Made by a program: the position numbers and the translations under genes
Origin: Phaeoceros laevis
Taxonomy: Eukaryota; Anthocerotophyta; Anthocerotopsida; Notothyladales
Direction: 5' to 3'
Length of the DNA stretch: 47,272 nt
Assembly: GCA_049999765.1 (NCBI GenBank)
Contig: JBNGIQ010009386.1
Coordinates: 226,997-274,268, forward strand
The notes under the pieces: generated by a model
What the model was told of the DNA's origin: nothing
Seen by the model: the letters and a program-made list of their open reading frames with translations, nothing else
Databases searched by the model: none
Shown: positions 9,359 to 20,775 of the stretch, one piece after another
Layout: each line of letters opens with the position of its first letter
Numbering within the stretch: position 1 is the stretch's first letter

Positions 9359-9744
9359 TGGTTCTTCGTCTCTTTCTCTAGCACATGGCTACACTAGACT
9401 ACAAAAGTCTTGTACCGCACTCCATACATGGGATATTTACTGATCTTTACCCCATATAAAGTGCATTCCACATTAACTTGGTTGGTTCCCTTCCATCTTG
9501 AAGCCGTCATCTAAACGGCCTAGTAACTTTCTTCTAAATGGCAAGTGATAAAAATCTAATGCATATATTATATGATGATACAATGCATATATTGTATGAT
9601 GACGATAACCATAATAATGATAATGATGAATCAAAAGAGAATGTAATTTACATATGGCTGAGTTGTTTGTTCCTTTAGATAGCTTTACCGCACCTAAGCA
9701 TTTAAAATGAGATGAGAAATACATTTGTAATCTAGGATTTTTTT

Positions 9745-10400
9745 TACACTAGACGAGAAAGTGCATCATGTCATGAAACTCGTACTCTTTGTACAAAGTT
9801 CCTATGCTTTGGGAGTTCGAAACAATCCAGTTCCAAATAATCCAATAAACTTAGCTCGTACCAAAATCCATGAAACCTTGTGCTCTTCTAGGGAAATCTC
9901 TCTTTCCGAAAAGACAAGTGTGTATTGTCGGGACATATGTGAGAGGTGACAGGTTTCCTCTCCGACAAGGCTAGGGATATTGCTATGTATTGTCACATAT
10001 GTTTCTTCACACGAGACGAAAAGTGCATCCTATCATAAGACTCGTACTCTTCGTACATGTGAGAGGTGATAGGTTTCCTCTNNNNNNNNNNTGATAGGTT
10101 TCCTCTCCGACAAGGCTAGGGGTATTGCTACATATTGTCACATATGTTTCTTTACACGAGACAAGAAAGTGCATCGTGTCATAAAACTCGTACCCTTTGT
10201 ACGAAGTTCCTACGCTTTAGGACTACGAAAGAATCCAATATACTTAGCTCGTACAAAAATCCATGAAACCTTGTGCTCTTCCATATAAATCTGTGTCTCC
10301 GCAAAGACACACTATCAGGTGTATTGTCGAGTGACACACGTGAGGAGCGATGACTGGTTTCCTCTCCGACAAGGTCAGGGTTATTGTCAAGTATTGTATT
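9745..10400. repeat. degenerate tandem repeat (about 250-bp unit) with a gap inside
   Basis: A block reading GAGAAAGTGCATC, then AAACTCGTAC and TTTCCTCTCCGACAAGG recurs from about 9752, 10010 and 10154. The middle copy is cut by the 10-N gap at 10082-10091. Copies are roughly 85-90 percent alike by eye. No coding frame spans them. Confidence 0.7.
10082..10091. other. assembly gap, 10 N, flanked by the same 15-mer
   Basis: TGATAGGTTTCCTCT ends just before the gap and starts just after it. The gap sits in a tandem repeat, so the copy number here is not reliable. Confidence 0.95.
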
Positions 10401-10604
10401 ACATGGTGACAGCATTGACCTTGTTGTTTCAATCTCTCCCCAACACAAGACCATGCATTTTTCGTACTGTCATGTATTGTCGTATTGTTGGATTGTCACG
10501 TATTGTCGTGTATTATCACATGGTGACAACATTGACCTTGTTTTTTCAACTGGAATCTCTCCCTAACACAAGACCATGCATTGTCACGTGACACGATCCT
10601 TATT

Positions 10605-10975
10605 AGAGTACTCTTCAACTCAATTGAACATTTCTTCAACCTCAATAGATCTCCCCAATAAGATCATGCATAGTACTCTTCAACTCAAATGTTTTTCAAC
10701 TTGAATAGATCTCTCGATAAGACCGTGCATAGTATGCTACAACTCAAATGTTTCTTCAACCTGAATAGATTTCCCCGATGAGACCATGCATTGTACTCTT
10801 CAACTCATATCTCTCTCTCACTCTATGCATTGTGGATAAGACCATGCATTATCGGGTGACAAGATCCTTGTACTCTTCGACTCATATCTCTCTCTCACTC
10901 CATGTATTGTCCACAAGACACTGCATTGTATTGTTGGGTGGTAACATCCTTGTACTCTTCAACTCAAAGCTAACT
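10605..10975. repeat. minisatellite, five to six units of about 60-80 bp
   Basis: Each unit starts with TACTCTTCAACTCA or a close variant (about 10609, 10673, 10735, 10795, 10870 and 10953). Most units also have TTTTTCAACTTGAATAGAT-like and AAGACCATGCAT-like words. The last two units swap the middle for TATCTCTCTCTCACTC. Confidence 0.7.
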
Positions 10976-12358
10976 ACATAGAGACAAGGGGAAGGAAGGA
11001 ACTTAAACTTAGCACTGGGCCACGCCTCAGCCACACAAGTTTAGCTTGTCCACATTAGAATTTGTAGGCTTCAACTCAAATTCCTCGAGCAAGTGTGACA
11101 ATGGTGGCTTTCATATATCTTCACAAGACTTCTATACCTTCCTAGTTAAACTTTGTGTCCATACAAAGCTATAAACTTGTATGAATTGATTTCTTCATAG
11201 CTTTACAATGTTCCTTTATAAACCTACGAAAGGCCCATTATTAAAGCGATTCCTTCATGACAAACCATTTCATCATTGTGTGGATAGAGCCCAAGCCCCA
11301 AGTGTAACGAATTTCTATGTTCCTTCATAGTCCTCCTCTTTTTTTTAAAATGGAAATCTTTCCTGACATTTGTCATAGTCCTTCTCTTGTCATATGTGGG
11401 GATACGGCCTAGCTCCTTTAAATCATGTAGGTAGAAATCCAACTCGGTTGGATATGGAACTTGAAAATAGCTTACATATCATGAAGGTATTGCAACTAAG
11501 ATCACATCAATGGCTTGGTCATAATACAGATTTAAGATCAACAAGCATCTCATTCCATAAGGATGAGCCTATTGGAATTAAATACGAAAGATATGATTCC
11601 GGCCGAGGGCCCATTTGTAATAAAATTAATGCAAAAAAATTGGAACAGAACACACAAGGTGGAAAACCCACTAGGGCTTTGGCTAACTACATACATACTT
11701 TAGTAGATAGTTAGCAAGTGAGTGAATCCCAAGGGATTCAAGCCAAAAATATTGTTATGCTATTCCATGCTGATTGTGTTTTACATGACAATTTCTTGTC
11801 CAAAGTCCTTCCCTGGATACAAATAGATCAAATTTTGACGACGGTGTCTTGCCAAACTTTCCCTATCTTGAATAGGAAGACCATCTCTCTTCTTGGCACT
11901 TTTAATCATTTATCTCACTTCCTCAAAGTGCAACTGATGTGTGTCAAGCTCAGATGGTGAACACAAAGGTAGGTTTTGCTACACCAGGTACATCCTCTCA
12001 TTTGAACGGAACAACGAGACGTATTTCATGATGGTATAACACCTCTAAAATTGCCTCCTCCAAAAGTGCTTTGGTATGGACTTTTCTTTGCCATATGTAT
12101 TGTATTTCTTTGAATCTAAGGGTTTTGGAGGGCGGGTCAGGCTCAAACCCACCAGTGGCTTATTTGAAGGAGCCTTGGTTGTAAACAATCTTCGAGCAAT
12201 TTTGATGTTCATCCTTCTAGTTTTTATGACTGCTTTGTTGTAGCTTTGTGAGAGAAGAGACCACAATGCTGAACTCATGATCACTTGAACATTGCATTTG
12301 TGAATGTTCAAACAATTTCAAGTTTCGGCGAATTGTGCAAGACTCTTGAACAAGTGCA
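10976..12358. other. AT-rich intergenic region with anonymous ORFs
   Basis: The plus-strand frame 11394-11714 (106 residues, hydrophilic) and the minus-strand frame 12045-12311 (88 residues) have no recognised domain. They may be decayed transposon sequence. I do not call them genes. Confidence 0.35.
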
Positions 12359-12560
12359 CCCTTTATAGTTCTTTGAACACACTTGCGGATTTGCACTCAA
12401 GATGACAAGAACTTGTGCGTGCCTTTATAGTTTTTTGAACACACTTGCGGATTTGCACTCAAGATGACAAGAACTTGTGCGTGACTCCGTGCACGCTTTA
12501 CAGTTTTTTGAACACACTTGCGGATTTACCCTCAAGATGACTAGAACTTGTGCGTGACTC
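12359..12560. repeat. tandem repeat, three units of 63-75 bp
   Basis: The block GAACACACTTGCGGATTT followed by CTCAAGATGAC and AGAACTTGTGCGTG occurs three times, starting at about 12361, 12424 and 12499. The first two copies are nearly identical. Units two and three differ from the first by an added ACTCCGTGCAC segment. Confidence 0.8.
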
Positions 12561-12713
12561 CAAAGCTGAGAAGAGTGTTCACAGTCAAGAAGAAAACGTA
12601 TGAGTTTGAAAAACACAATGCTTCCGTATATAGAATGCATGCATGGAAGCAAGGACTACCGAGATCCAATCATGGAGTATTAACTTGAATTTCAGAATCA
12701 AGAAGATCCACTA

Positions 12714-13358
12714 CAGTAGACCCTCTCTAAGGGNNNNNNNNNNNNNNNNNNNNNNNNNNNNNNNNNNNNNNNNNNNNNNNNNNNNNNNNNNNNNNNNNNN
12801 NNNNNNNNNNNNNNNNNNNNNNNNNNNNNNNNNCTCTAAGGGCGTACTATTGGGCCACCTATAAATTATGCTCTTAGAGAGTTATGCATCTATGGAATTT
12901 TTAATTTTACTTGAGAAAAAAATCAAAAATAAATTATGTTTTAGTTACGTTTTGCTCTTAACATCAAAATTTAATTTAAATTTTTTTTTTTTTTTGGGTT
13001 TTGGGGGGCTATGATAATGTGGGAAGCTTGTTTTGTTTCTCTAAGCCTAGGCTTAAGAGGTCAATTGCTTTATTAGAGACTATTATAAGTTAGGGAGGCT
13101 CATTAGAGAAGTCTCTTTTAACTTAGACTTTGTTTAGTTGTTTCCTTTTTAGAATTATGTTAAAATTTTAATTATTGTTATATTATACTCATATATATGC
13201 TTATAAGAAGGTTTATATACAAGGTTTTTTTCTGAAAATACGCATGCTATGCATATAGAGAGGTTATGCTTATATCCTTTAGGCCCACGGGAATCCTAAA
13301 ATCATGCATTTAGGGAGGATATGCATTTACGGGGGATGCTTTTAGAGAGGGTCTACTC
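12714..13358. mobile_element. Emigrant/pogo-like (Tc1-mariner) element, non-autonomous, with a gap inside
   Basis: The left end reads CAGTAGACCCTCTCTAAGGG. The right end, reversed, gives the same AGTAGACCCTCTCTAA word with the outermost base changed. TA dinucleotides flank both ends (12712-12713 and 13359-13360), as expected for Tc1-mariner/pogo insertions. Plant Emigrant-type MITEs have similar ends (CAGTAAAACCTCTATAAATT). Further CTCTAAG and GAGAGGTTATGC words repeat inside. The true length is uncertain because of the 100-N gap. Confidence 0.6.
12734..12833. other. assembly gap, 100 N, flanked by the same 9-mer
   Basis: CTCTAAGGG stands on both sides, which suggests overlapping contig ends inside the Emigrant-like element. 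Confidence 0.9.
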
Positions 13359-13360
13359 TA

Positions 13361-14597
13361 TGTCCTAAAGTTAGTCATGGATATAGTGCATGTAAAAAAA
13401 TACACGAGTATAATTTCTATTATTCTTAATTGATATAATAAATAAAATATATTTAAAATATGTAAATACAGTCTGCAATATAAAATGGCCATATATTATT
13501 CAAACTTGAGGAATCATAGTTAAGGTTTTGAGAATTGAGGAAGTAAGCTGATGCTTGTACTTCCTCGCAAACTTGTACTTCCTCGCAAACAAGGCTGTGG
13601 TTAATGCATCCCGTGCTATCAATTTGTTGGTAACAACACTTGCAGCACATCAATACTGATCAAAATACTTAGTAGCTGCAATTCTATACAATAGATTGTA
13701 GATAATGTTCACTAATTAGTGATAGCACTCTTGAATGCTTTATTCAAGTGACAATTCATGCCCATATTTGTATATTGTTCTGGTTCTAAATAAAATTTCC
13801 CTTGTTTGTATTATGGCACACCGACCTGTATTTCATCATGAACATCTTGATGAAAAAAAATACATATAAAAATGATACCATCGTTCCTAATGTGTGGGAG
13901 AGCAGCATTGCAATAAGTCATGCAAAATCTAAAATTTAACTGATTCTAAAAGAGATTGGCAAGAACAAAAACTCCGGCTTTGTCTCTTGAAGATTGAACA
14001 CTCGTACATGCATCAGTTGATGATAAGCCTTCCTTGAAGTGATTAGTCTCATCTGCCTATGGCTGCTCAATCAATTTGCTCAATTAATCAAACATCTATA
14101 GCATATTGCCCTTTCTACACTGTGGCAAAGTCGTCGCTGCTAGCTAACACTTGTAAGCAAGTTTCAATAGGTCTCTTCACTTAAGATCCTATACAATTTA
14201 CAATTCAATTAAGTACACACTTCACAACTTTAAGATGCATGTAGGTGGATTCCTATGCACTTGTTGATTTTTCAATTGCAGCTAATCTATTGCAACAACA
14301 ACCCTCATAAGAATTCAATATTTTTAGTTGTCTCATTCTTTCATGGATCTTTGGAATATTGTGTAATTATTACCTTTAATCAGATTTGCACCTACTCCTC
14401 AATAAATTGCAAATTACATAGTGAGAATGTCATCGAGGAAACAACCTGATTTTGTAAAGAAATTAGTCAATAATAAAGGGTAGAATTATTGCCATATAGG
14501 TTGGCTCATTGGTATTTGATATCTTACCAGGAGGAGAGAAGGTCGAGATCGAGAGCGCCGGGTGATATGTAGATGAATCTATGAGGGCACAATAATT
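13361..14597. other. AT-rich intergenic region, nothing recognised
   Basis: Only short frames. A 16-bp tandem duplication (ACTTCCTCGCAAACTT-like) occurs near 13559-13590. Confidence 0.4.
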
Positions 14598-15371
14598 GTG
14601 AGGCTTTGCCTGCTAAAGGCTAGTTATCTCAGCTCCCTAACCAAGTATATGGAAAAGGTGACGATGATGAAAGAGATCAAAAAGGACATGAAGGTTTTAG
14701 TGATAAGTGCATCTGTGGAAAATCCAAGCAATGTAGAAATATGTCCACCCATAGTAGAGGAGCTACTGGAAGAGCTCTTAGTACTCATCGACCATAGGCG
14801 TAACGCATTGCATTCATGGCAAGCTGTTTCTAACATTGCTTGGCGCAATGCTACCGCCGTCGAAACTGACATACCACTATTGGATTTGGGAAACCTTCAC
14901 AAACCAAAACGCAACAAATGTATAATATTATGTATAATCAAGATAGTATTATGAGTTTGAGGAGAACAAAGTGTGAGGTGTGCAATATTTCCCTTTACAA
15001 CTTGAATGCATGATAATATACGCTGATGCATTGGATTCATGTTCATGTTGGAAGTGTAGATACCTTAAAAGAGCCGAAGAGAATGCAAGAGCAGATGTTG
15101 AAGAGACTGCTGCAATAGTAGCTCCCAACACCAGCCCATCGCACAACCATGGCGTTGCTCTCAAGTATCTCCACATGAACCTCAGGGCGTGCATCCACCC
15201 TGAAGATAAGTATAGCTCTCTCCTGGATTCCATAAGGAGTCCAAAGGTTCTAGAAATGCTTTGGTGTGACTTCCCAATCTATAAAATTAATGTGCTACTA
15301 GCTAAATTAATTAAGATATCTAGCACAAACAAATTAGAAATACAAAATCTACAAGCACAAGGTGGAAAAGG
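14598..15371 (+). other. two anonymous plus-strand ORFs, possible decayed gene
   Basis: The frame 14598-14954 contains an acidic, Leu- and Glu-rich helix (EELLEELLVLIDHRR). The next plus-strand frame runs from about 14980 to the gap at 15372 and contains CWKCRYLKRAEENARADVEE. Both have fairly protein-like composition, but I recognise no family. There is no clear start and the end is lost in the gap. They could be parts of one broken or transposon-derived gene. Confidence 0.25.
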
Positions 15372-15771
15372 NNNNNNNNNNNNNNNNNNNNNNNNNNNNN
15401 NNNNNNNNNNNNNNNNNNNNNNNNNNNNNNNNNNNNNNNNNNNNNNNNNNNNNNNNNNNNNNNNNNNNNNNNNNNNNNNNNNNNNNNNNNNNNNNNNNNN
15501 NNNNNNNNNNNNNNNNNNNNNNNNNNNNNNNNNNNNNNNNNNNNNNNNNNNNNNNNNNNNNNNNNNNNNNNNNNNNNNNNNNNNNNNNNNNNNNNNNNNN
15601 NNNNNNNNNNNNNNNNNNNNNNNNNNNNNNNNNNNNNNNNNNNNNNNNNNNNNNNNNNNNNNNNNNNNNNNNNNNNNNNNNNNNNNNNNNNNNNNNNNNN
15701 NNNNNNNNNNNNNNNNNNNNNNNNNNNNNNNNNNNNNNNNNNNNNNNNNNNNNNNNNNNNNNNNNNNNNNN
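15372..15771. other. assembly gap, 400 N
   Basis: A run of exactly 400 N. No shared word is seen at its edges. Confidence 0.95.
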
Positions 15772-17800
15772 ATGATATGGTCAAGGATGTCTAAAGAATT
15801 CCAACATAAAAATGGACAAACATGAAAAACTCAGAATGCAAAACTACTACTAATAACTAGATTAAATGATACCATGGATGGAAACACAGGTTTCTACAAT
15901 AGTGGCTCCAAGTTCATTAGACTGAACACAGATGGTCCGATGAGCCTTTTTGAAATTGTCAAAGACTTAATGAGATTTTTGGGGATAATCTACACTCAAA
16001 CTTGCGCCCAGTCTGTCAAATATCTAGATCATGAAATCATACATAACGGAGACACTACTTAATTGCACAACATCCAATGATAAAGAAATTTATGCTACAC
16101 TCAAAGCAGGAGCAACTGGCTCCAACAGGCCCCTCAAAATAGTAGAGGAAGGAATATACAAGCAAGTGGCAAGAGAATAAGCAGCAAAATTGTGGATTGT
16201 ACAAAGAAGTTGTCTACGCTCTAAGATGAAGGTGGAGCTGGTGGTAGAGAAAAAAGAGAGGGGACAAAGATGTTCAGGTGCACAGGACCAAGAACCTCAA
16301 ACAGATGGTTATGATCCGTGAAAGGCGCTTTCAGCTGCTGTAGTGGATAGGTTGCCACGCCACATGAGCCTCACTGGTCTTAGTTGATGTTTTTCTCTCT
16401 ATTTGTAAAGAGCGTGAATAAACTGGCCCCATTACTTATGGTGTTTCTAAACAGTTGGAGTTGTCCGATATCATATGCTCTTTAGAAATGGAAAAAAGTG
16501 TACCAAATAAAGAATGGTTGGAGCTATGAAGTGTACATAAATTTTTATGAATACTTGAAGCAATTGTTTATCATGTGAAGCATAATTCCTCAAAAGCGAT
16601 GCATATGTTTTTAATGTGTTGTAAAGATGTATGAGAAACAAATGGTTTCGAAGAAATAGGAGCTATAATAACTTGACTTCTAGCTAGTAGAATCTTTGAA
16701 AATGCAAAGGACATTGTGAGTTTAAACTATTTTGGAGTCTTGGACTACAACTATATAGGACGTGATAATATTGTATTGCATCATTATTTAAGGAAAGGTC
16801 TAGCCTACATAAATGAACATGCTTAGCAATTGATTCTTCTTCTAGGAGCATTAATAGCTCTAATACAGACAATTGATAAAGAATCTTCTTCTTCTTCTTG
16901 TACTTACTTGTGAGACACATAATAGAGTCTCACACTGCATATCTCTTTCTTAGTTCAAAATATGTGTCATAGATTGCCTTAATGTTGTAGCTATAAGCTA
17001 CTGCAAGAATTCGTGTCAATAAAGATATTGCTCCAAGGCACGTCAGCAAACATTGCACCTCCTCCCATCCCTGGCAGAGCGGGCCCTTTTTAAGTGTAGA
17101 GGTTTCATGCAACCGTCCCCTCCTCCCATGTTTCAGGCCTAAAGAGTTACAGCCTTCCGAAATGGAATACAGCAGGTTATGTTCAACTTACGTTCGCGCT
17201 TTTCACGGAGTCTTTAGTTGTCGCCTACATCGATATCGGCAAGGGGCGACTCCGCGGACGGAGGTTTATGTATCGGGCATTCGGTAAAGACCACACTGGG
17301 TGAAGGCCATGGTGCACACTTTTGTGCACCCACGCTTTGCTACAACTTTTTCGGCTGACGGCTGACAACGGATGTGGTACGTCGGCATTACCACGGTTAG
17401 TTGAGTAGTGCCAGCACAGTTGTCGCTGCCCGTGCCACAGAACCTCACATGTCCATCAGCCCTGGCTGTGTGCAAGTCCTGGAGTTTGCTTAAGCGACCA
17501 GATTCAAGGGATGGTCTAAGGGCAACCGTTTAGTGGCTTCCACTGGTTCGAAGAGCCAGCATCTCCGTCTCCAAAGACAGGGCCAAGAGATTCGTTTCCG
17601 AATCCTTTTCGCACTGCAAGAAGAGCGAGGAGGTCAGAACTGGCCCTCTTCAGCAAACTACCTTCCTTCCTGCTGCTGGTGCTTCACTTCTTCCCTGTGA
17701 GTTCAAACCGCACGCCACCGTGGGTTGTGGCTGTGCTTGACCTGGATAACACTTTGCCAGTCCGAGGGCCGCCATAGCCAAGTGCTCCAGTTTTTGCAGA
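15772..17800. other. intergenic, no supported gene
   Basis: Short frames only. A (CTT)n-like tract lies near 16885-16900. The last 200 bp may be the leader of the PPR relic that follows. Confidence 0.4.
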
Positions 17801-17807
17801 GGTAGCA

Positions 17808-18807
17808 ATGGCGCATTTCCTCCACCTCCCATTGCGCACCACCAATGGGATGCAACATCAGCCGTTTTGGACGCCAGCAGCTGAGAGGCAGGCCCACACC
17901 CTGGAGCTGGAGGGGAGGTTAAATGTGCCTCCGAGGCAATGGATTTACACAAGCCGCGGATTTGTGCCGTGCTGTGGCTTAGCAGCCAAGCTATGCATAA
18001 CGGAGAATAGCAGTGCAGGAGAACGACAAGAGTTGTTGTGGAGGCAGTATTTCCTGGACCCACATTATGGTGGGACTGCAGGACGAACAAGAAGAGCACG
18101 CGATCTCCCGACTCCAGGCACAAGGAGTCCAAAGAGCCCATATGGCTGAACAACTTCTACAAGCCTGACTGGGTGGTTTTTGACAGCATGGCCACAAAGG
18201 ATGTGCTGAAATGGACAGCGCTGATCGCTGGGTATGCACAGCAAGGACTCGGCCAAGAGGCGCTTGTTGTGTATGGACAAATGGAGGAGGCGGGCCTCAT
18301 TTTGGCTGACCATGCTACGTTTGCTTGCCCTCTGAAGGCGTGTGCAAGCACTGGTGCCATACAGAAGGGCAGGGGGCTTCACTCAAAGATTGTCAAAAGA
18401 GGTCTGCTGAATAACGTCGTGGTGGGCACCTGCCTGGTGGACATGTATGCAAAATGTGGTGAGCCCATGCACGCCAGATTTTTGATAGCATGGACACAAA
18501 GAATGTGGTGACACGGAATGCCATGATCGCTGGGTATGCAAAATGTGGTGAGCTGGAGGATGCACGCCAGGTTTTTGACAGCATGGACACAAAGGATGTG
18601 GTGACATGGAATGCCCTGATTGCTGGGTATGCACAGCAAGGACTCGGCCACGAGGCGCTCGTTGTGTATGGACAAATGGAGGAGGCGGGCCTCAATTCGG
18701 CTAACGATGTTAGTTTTGCTTTTGCTTGCCTTGTGAAGGCGTGTGCAAGCACTGGTGCCATAGACAGCTTCCCTAACAGATCGTCAAAAGCGGTCTGCTG
18801 GATAACA
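17808..18807 (+). pseudogene. broken PDF-PPR gene, truncated by a MITE
   Basis: Three plus-strand frames together resemble the intact PPR gene at 23758-26985. The first (to about 18055) ends with ERQELLWRQYFLDP, matching the start of a PDF motif. After a frameshift the motif continues as LWWDCRTNKKSTRSPDSRHK and PIWLNNFYKPDWV. The sequence then jumps directly into the middle of a PPR unit (VFDSMATKDVLKWTALIAGY), so several repeats are missing. Another shift occurs near 18475-18490, where a second unit follows (MYAKCGE, then ARQVFDSMDTKDVVTWNAL). A third shift lies near 18765, after which IVKSGLLDN is still readable. The homology ends at the MITE starting at 18811. Internal copies are close in DNA sequence. 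It cannot make a full protein. Confidence 0.8.
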
Positions 18808-18810
18808 TTA

Positions 18811-19181
18811 GGGCCGCTTTCCATGTGGGGTTTCGGTTTCGGTTTTTGCTAAAAATGGGTTGCGAGCGAAACCCCCGCCGGCGAAGATCCCGACCAGAAA
18901 TCTAGATTTTTTGTCTTGACTTGTTGTTCACTTTTCGTTAACCCCCCCTTTCCGCTTAAGCCGGGGGGTTTTCTGACAGCCACGGGCTGCCCCCGGTCCC
19001 GGCCACCGGACGGGCTCTTCGTGCTCTCGCGCGAACGCGCCATCGCCTGTGACTTTGAAGTCAAGCCGGTGGTGGCCGCACGTCTGACAGCCACGTCATC
19101 GAAACCCCGTCCCCTAAACGGTACATGGAAAGTCAGGGTCCTCGAGGTGGGGAAACCCAAACCCCACATGCAAAGTGGCCG
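18811..19181. mobile_element. 371-bp MITE, same family as 1129-1501, copy 2
   Basis: The left end GGGCCGCTTTCCATGTGG and the right end (reversed: CGGCCACTTTGCATGTGG) form inverted repeats of about 28 bp with a few differences. The flanking triplets are TTA (18808-18810) and TAA (19182-19184), an imperfect TWA duplication. The length is within 2 bp of copy 1, but the interior is different and GC-rich. It interrupts or borders the PPR relic. Confidence 0.7.
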
Positions 19182-19184
19182 TAA

Positions 19185-19545
19185 GTCAGAGACACAAACG
19201 GTTAGGATTGGCTAAAACAATGTTGTTTTTTTGGTGAAAAATGGCACCATTATACATGAGGAATTACAGCTTCACTATCCAGCAAACGAGAGCTAGCTAC
19301 ACTGTCTTGCAGCTTTTCCTACACCGTCCAATAATCTAAGACTCCCTACATTGCACAACTATCTAGAGTCAGATTCTCTAATTGGCTAAAACAATGTTGC
19401 TATGTTAACTACGTGGCCTACCAAAATTATGAACACATAGTCTACAAATGATTGGAAAACAGCCAAATGACTCGGTCACTTAGCAGCTCCAAAACCGGAC
19501 AAGGTGAACAGTACTAAGCACGTCGTTATTTGGGGAATGCTGACT
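19185..19545. other. spacer between two mobile elements
   Basis: No gene is seen and the sequence does not resume the PPR relic. The word TTGGCTAAAACAATGTTG occurs twice (about 19207 and 19382). Confidence 0.4.
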
Positions 19546-20301
19546 AGCGCTCACAAAAAACCGGCACACTAGTATAATGACCGATTGATTTAAGGGGTTG
19601 ACCGGTTGAGGAAAAAACCTTTCGAATGCAAAAAGGTAATAAACCTAGAAAACCTTCCGGATGCAAAAAATAATAAACCTATAGTAACTTCGCATTGTCG
19701 GATTTCATGTAGTTCCTTTTCCTAAGTACCGGATAACTTGACGGGTGGACTTTGATATTTCTGGAAATTATTATGTATATAGATAAGTATAAGTACAGGT
19801 GTAGGAAGTATGCTACCTATTACTTTCAAGATCATTGGAAAGATTACTTCTATATTGATGTGATTTATTAACTTATTAGTATGATCAAAGTATATAGCCT
19901 TAAATGTAAGATTGCTAGTAATTGTACTAATACCTAAATACCAAAATCTAACACCAATACCTAAAGACAAGAATGATCATATCTTAAGTTCACATCAAAT
20001 TCTTTGTAATATAATCAAATTCTAGGGATGCATGGGGTCAGTTGTTGAACAAGCCACCTCCTTTCATCTTGATAAAAAATATGAAGGTAATTTTGTGACT
20101 TCTTTGGAAATGGTGTAGCATGTACACCTGTGAGTAGTGGTATATACATGTGACTGGTGCAATCATCTAGTGTAGCCTTCTGCTGCTAGGTCAGTGGCTG
20201 TTAGGTCAGTGATTGTTAGGTCAGTGGCTAGTAGCCTGAGGTCAGTGGCCTTTTGGTGCAGAATCGGTTTTCATTTTTTTACGTTTATTTCTTGGATGCA
20301 G

Positions 20302-20775
20302 GCTAAATGGTCAGATGTGGTGGACAAATTCTTACGTGATTTGGACGAGTATGCCACTATGTATCCTAGTGACGAGAATTTTATCATGGCGACATTGTTG
20401 TGTCTTGGAGTCAAGCAAAATGACATAGAAGCTAGGGATTTATTTTACTTGCGCTGGGAAGGCACTGCCGTAGGTTGTGAAGCTCCACTAAGGCTTCCCT
20501 TGCAGAAAACAGTCCGGGACAAGCGCGGAGAACTCTCCCGCCAGTGCCAAAGTGAGCAGTACAAGCTTCTAGGCCTCCCCAAGCCTCACCGATTGGAGGA
20601 TCGGCCTACTTGGTTAATCCAACTCGCTTCTTGGAGAGAAGACAATGTATGGAGGGTTGCAACACATGATGGTGATGTTGACCCTTATGGGTCGGTTGCT
20701 TTTCATGGTGCGATTTCTCGAGTTGTCAAGGGCATTTCGAAGACTGTTGAAGAGTGGACTTGCTGCAAGAACTAA
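20302..20775 (+). CDS. unknown ORF carried inside the long-TIR element
   Basis: A plus-strand frame codes about 157 residues from an acceptor-like site at about 20301 (GGATGCAG) to the stop at 20775. It includes MYPSDENFIMATLLCLGVKQ, then ARDLFYLRWEGTAVGCEAPL, then KLLGLPKPHRLEDRPTWLIQ and a Gly/Val-rich end. The composition is protein-like and the frame is preserved in the inverted copy at about 21930-22262, so it was coding when copied. I recognise no transposase or host family. It may be a captured host exon or part of the element's own gene. No good ATG starts it. Confidence 0.4.
   Translation, partial: AKWSDVVDKFLRDLDEYATMYPSDENFIMATLLCLGVKQNDIEARDLFYLRWEGTAVGCEAPLRLPLQKTVRDKRGELSRQCQSEQYKLLGLPKPHRLEDRPTWLIQLASWREDNVWRVATHDGDVDPYGSVAFHGAISRVVKGISKTVEEWTCCKN

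Noticed and set aside
11394-11714. Retrotransposon gag-like ORF
   Set aside because: Hydrophilic and open, but no CCHC zinc knuckle or other retroelement signature is visible.
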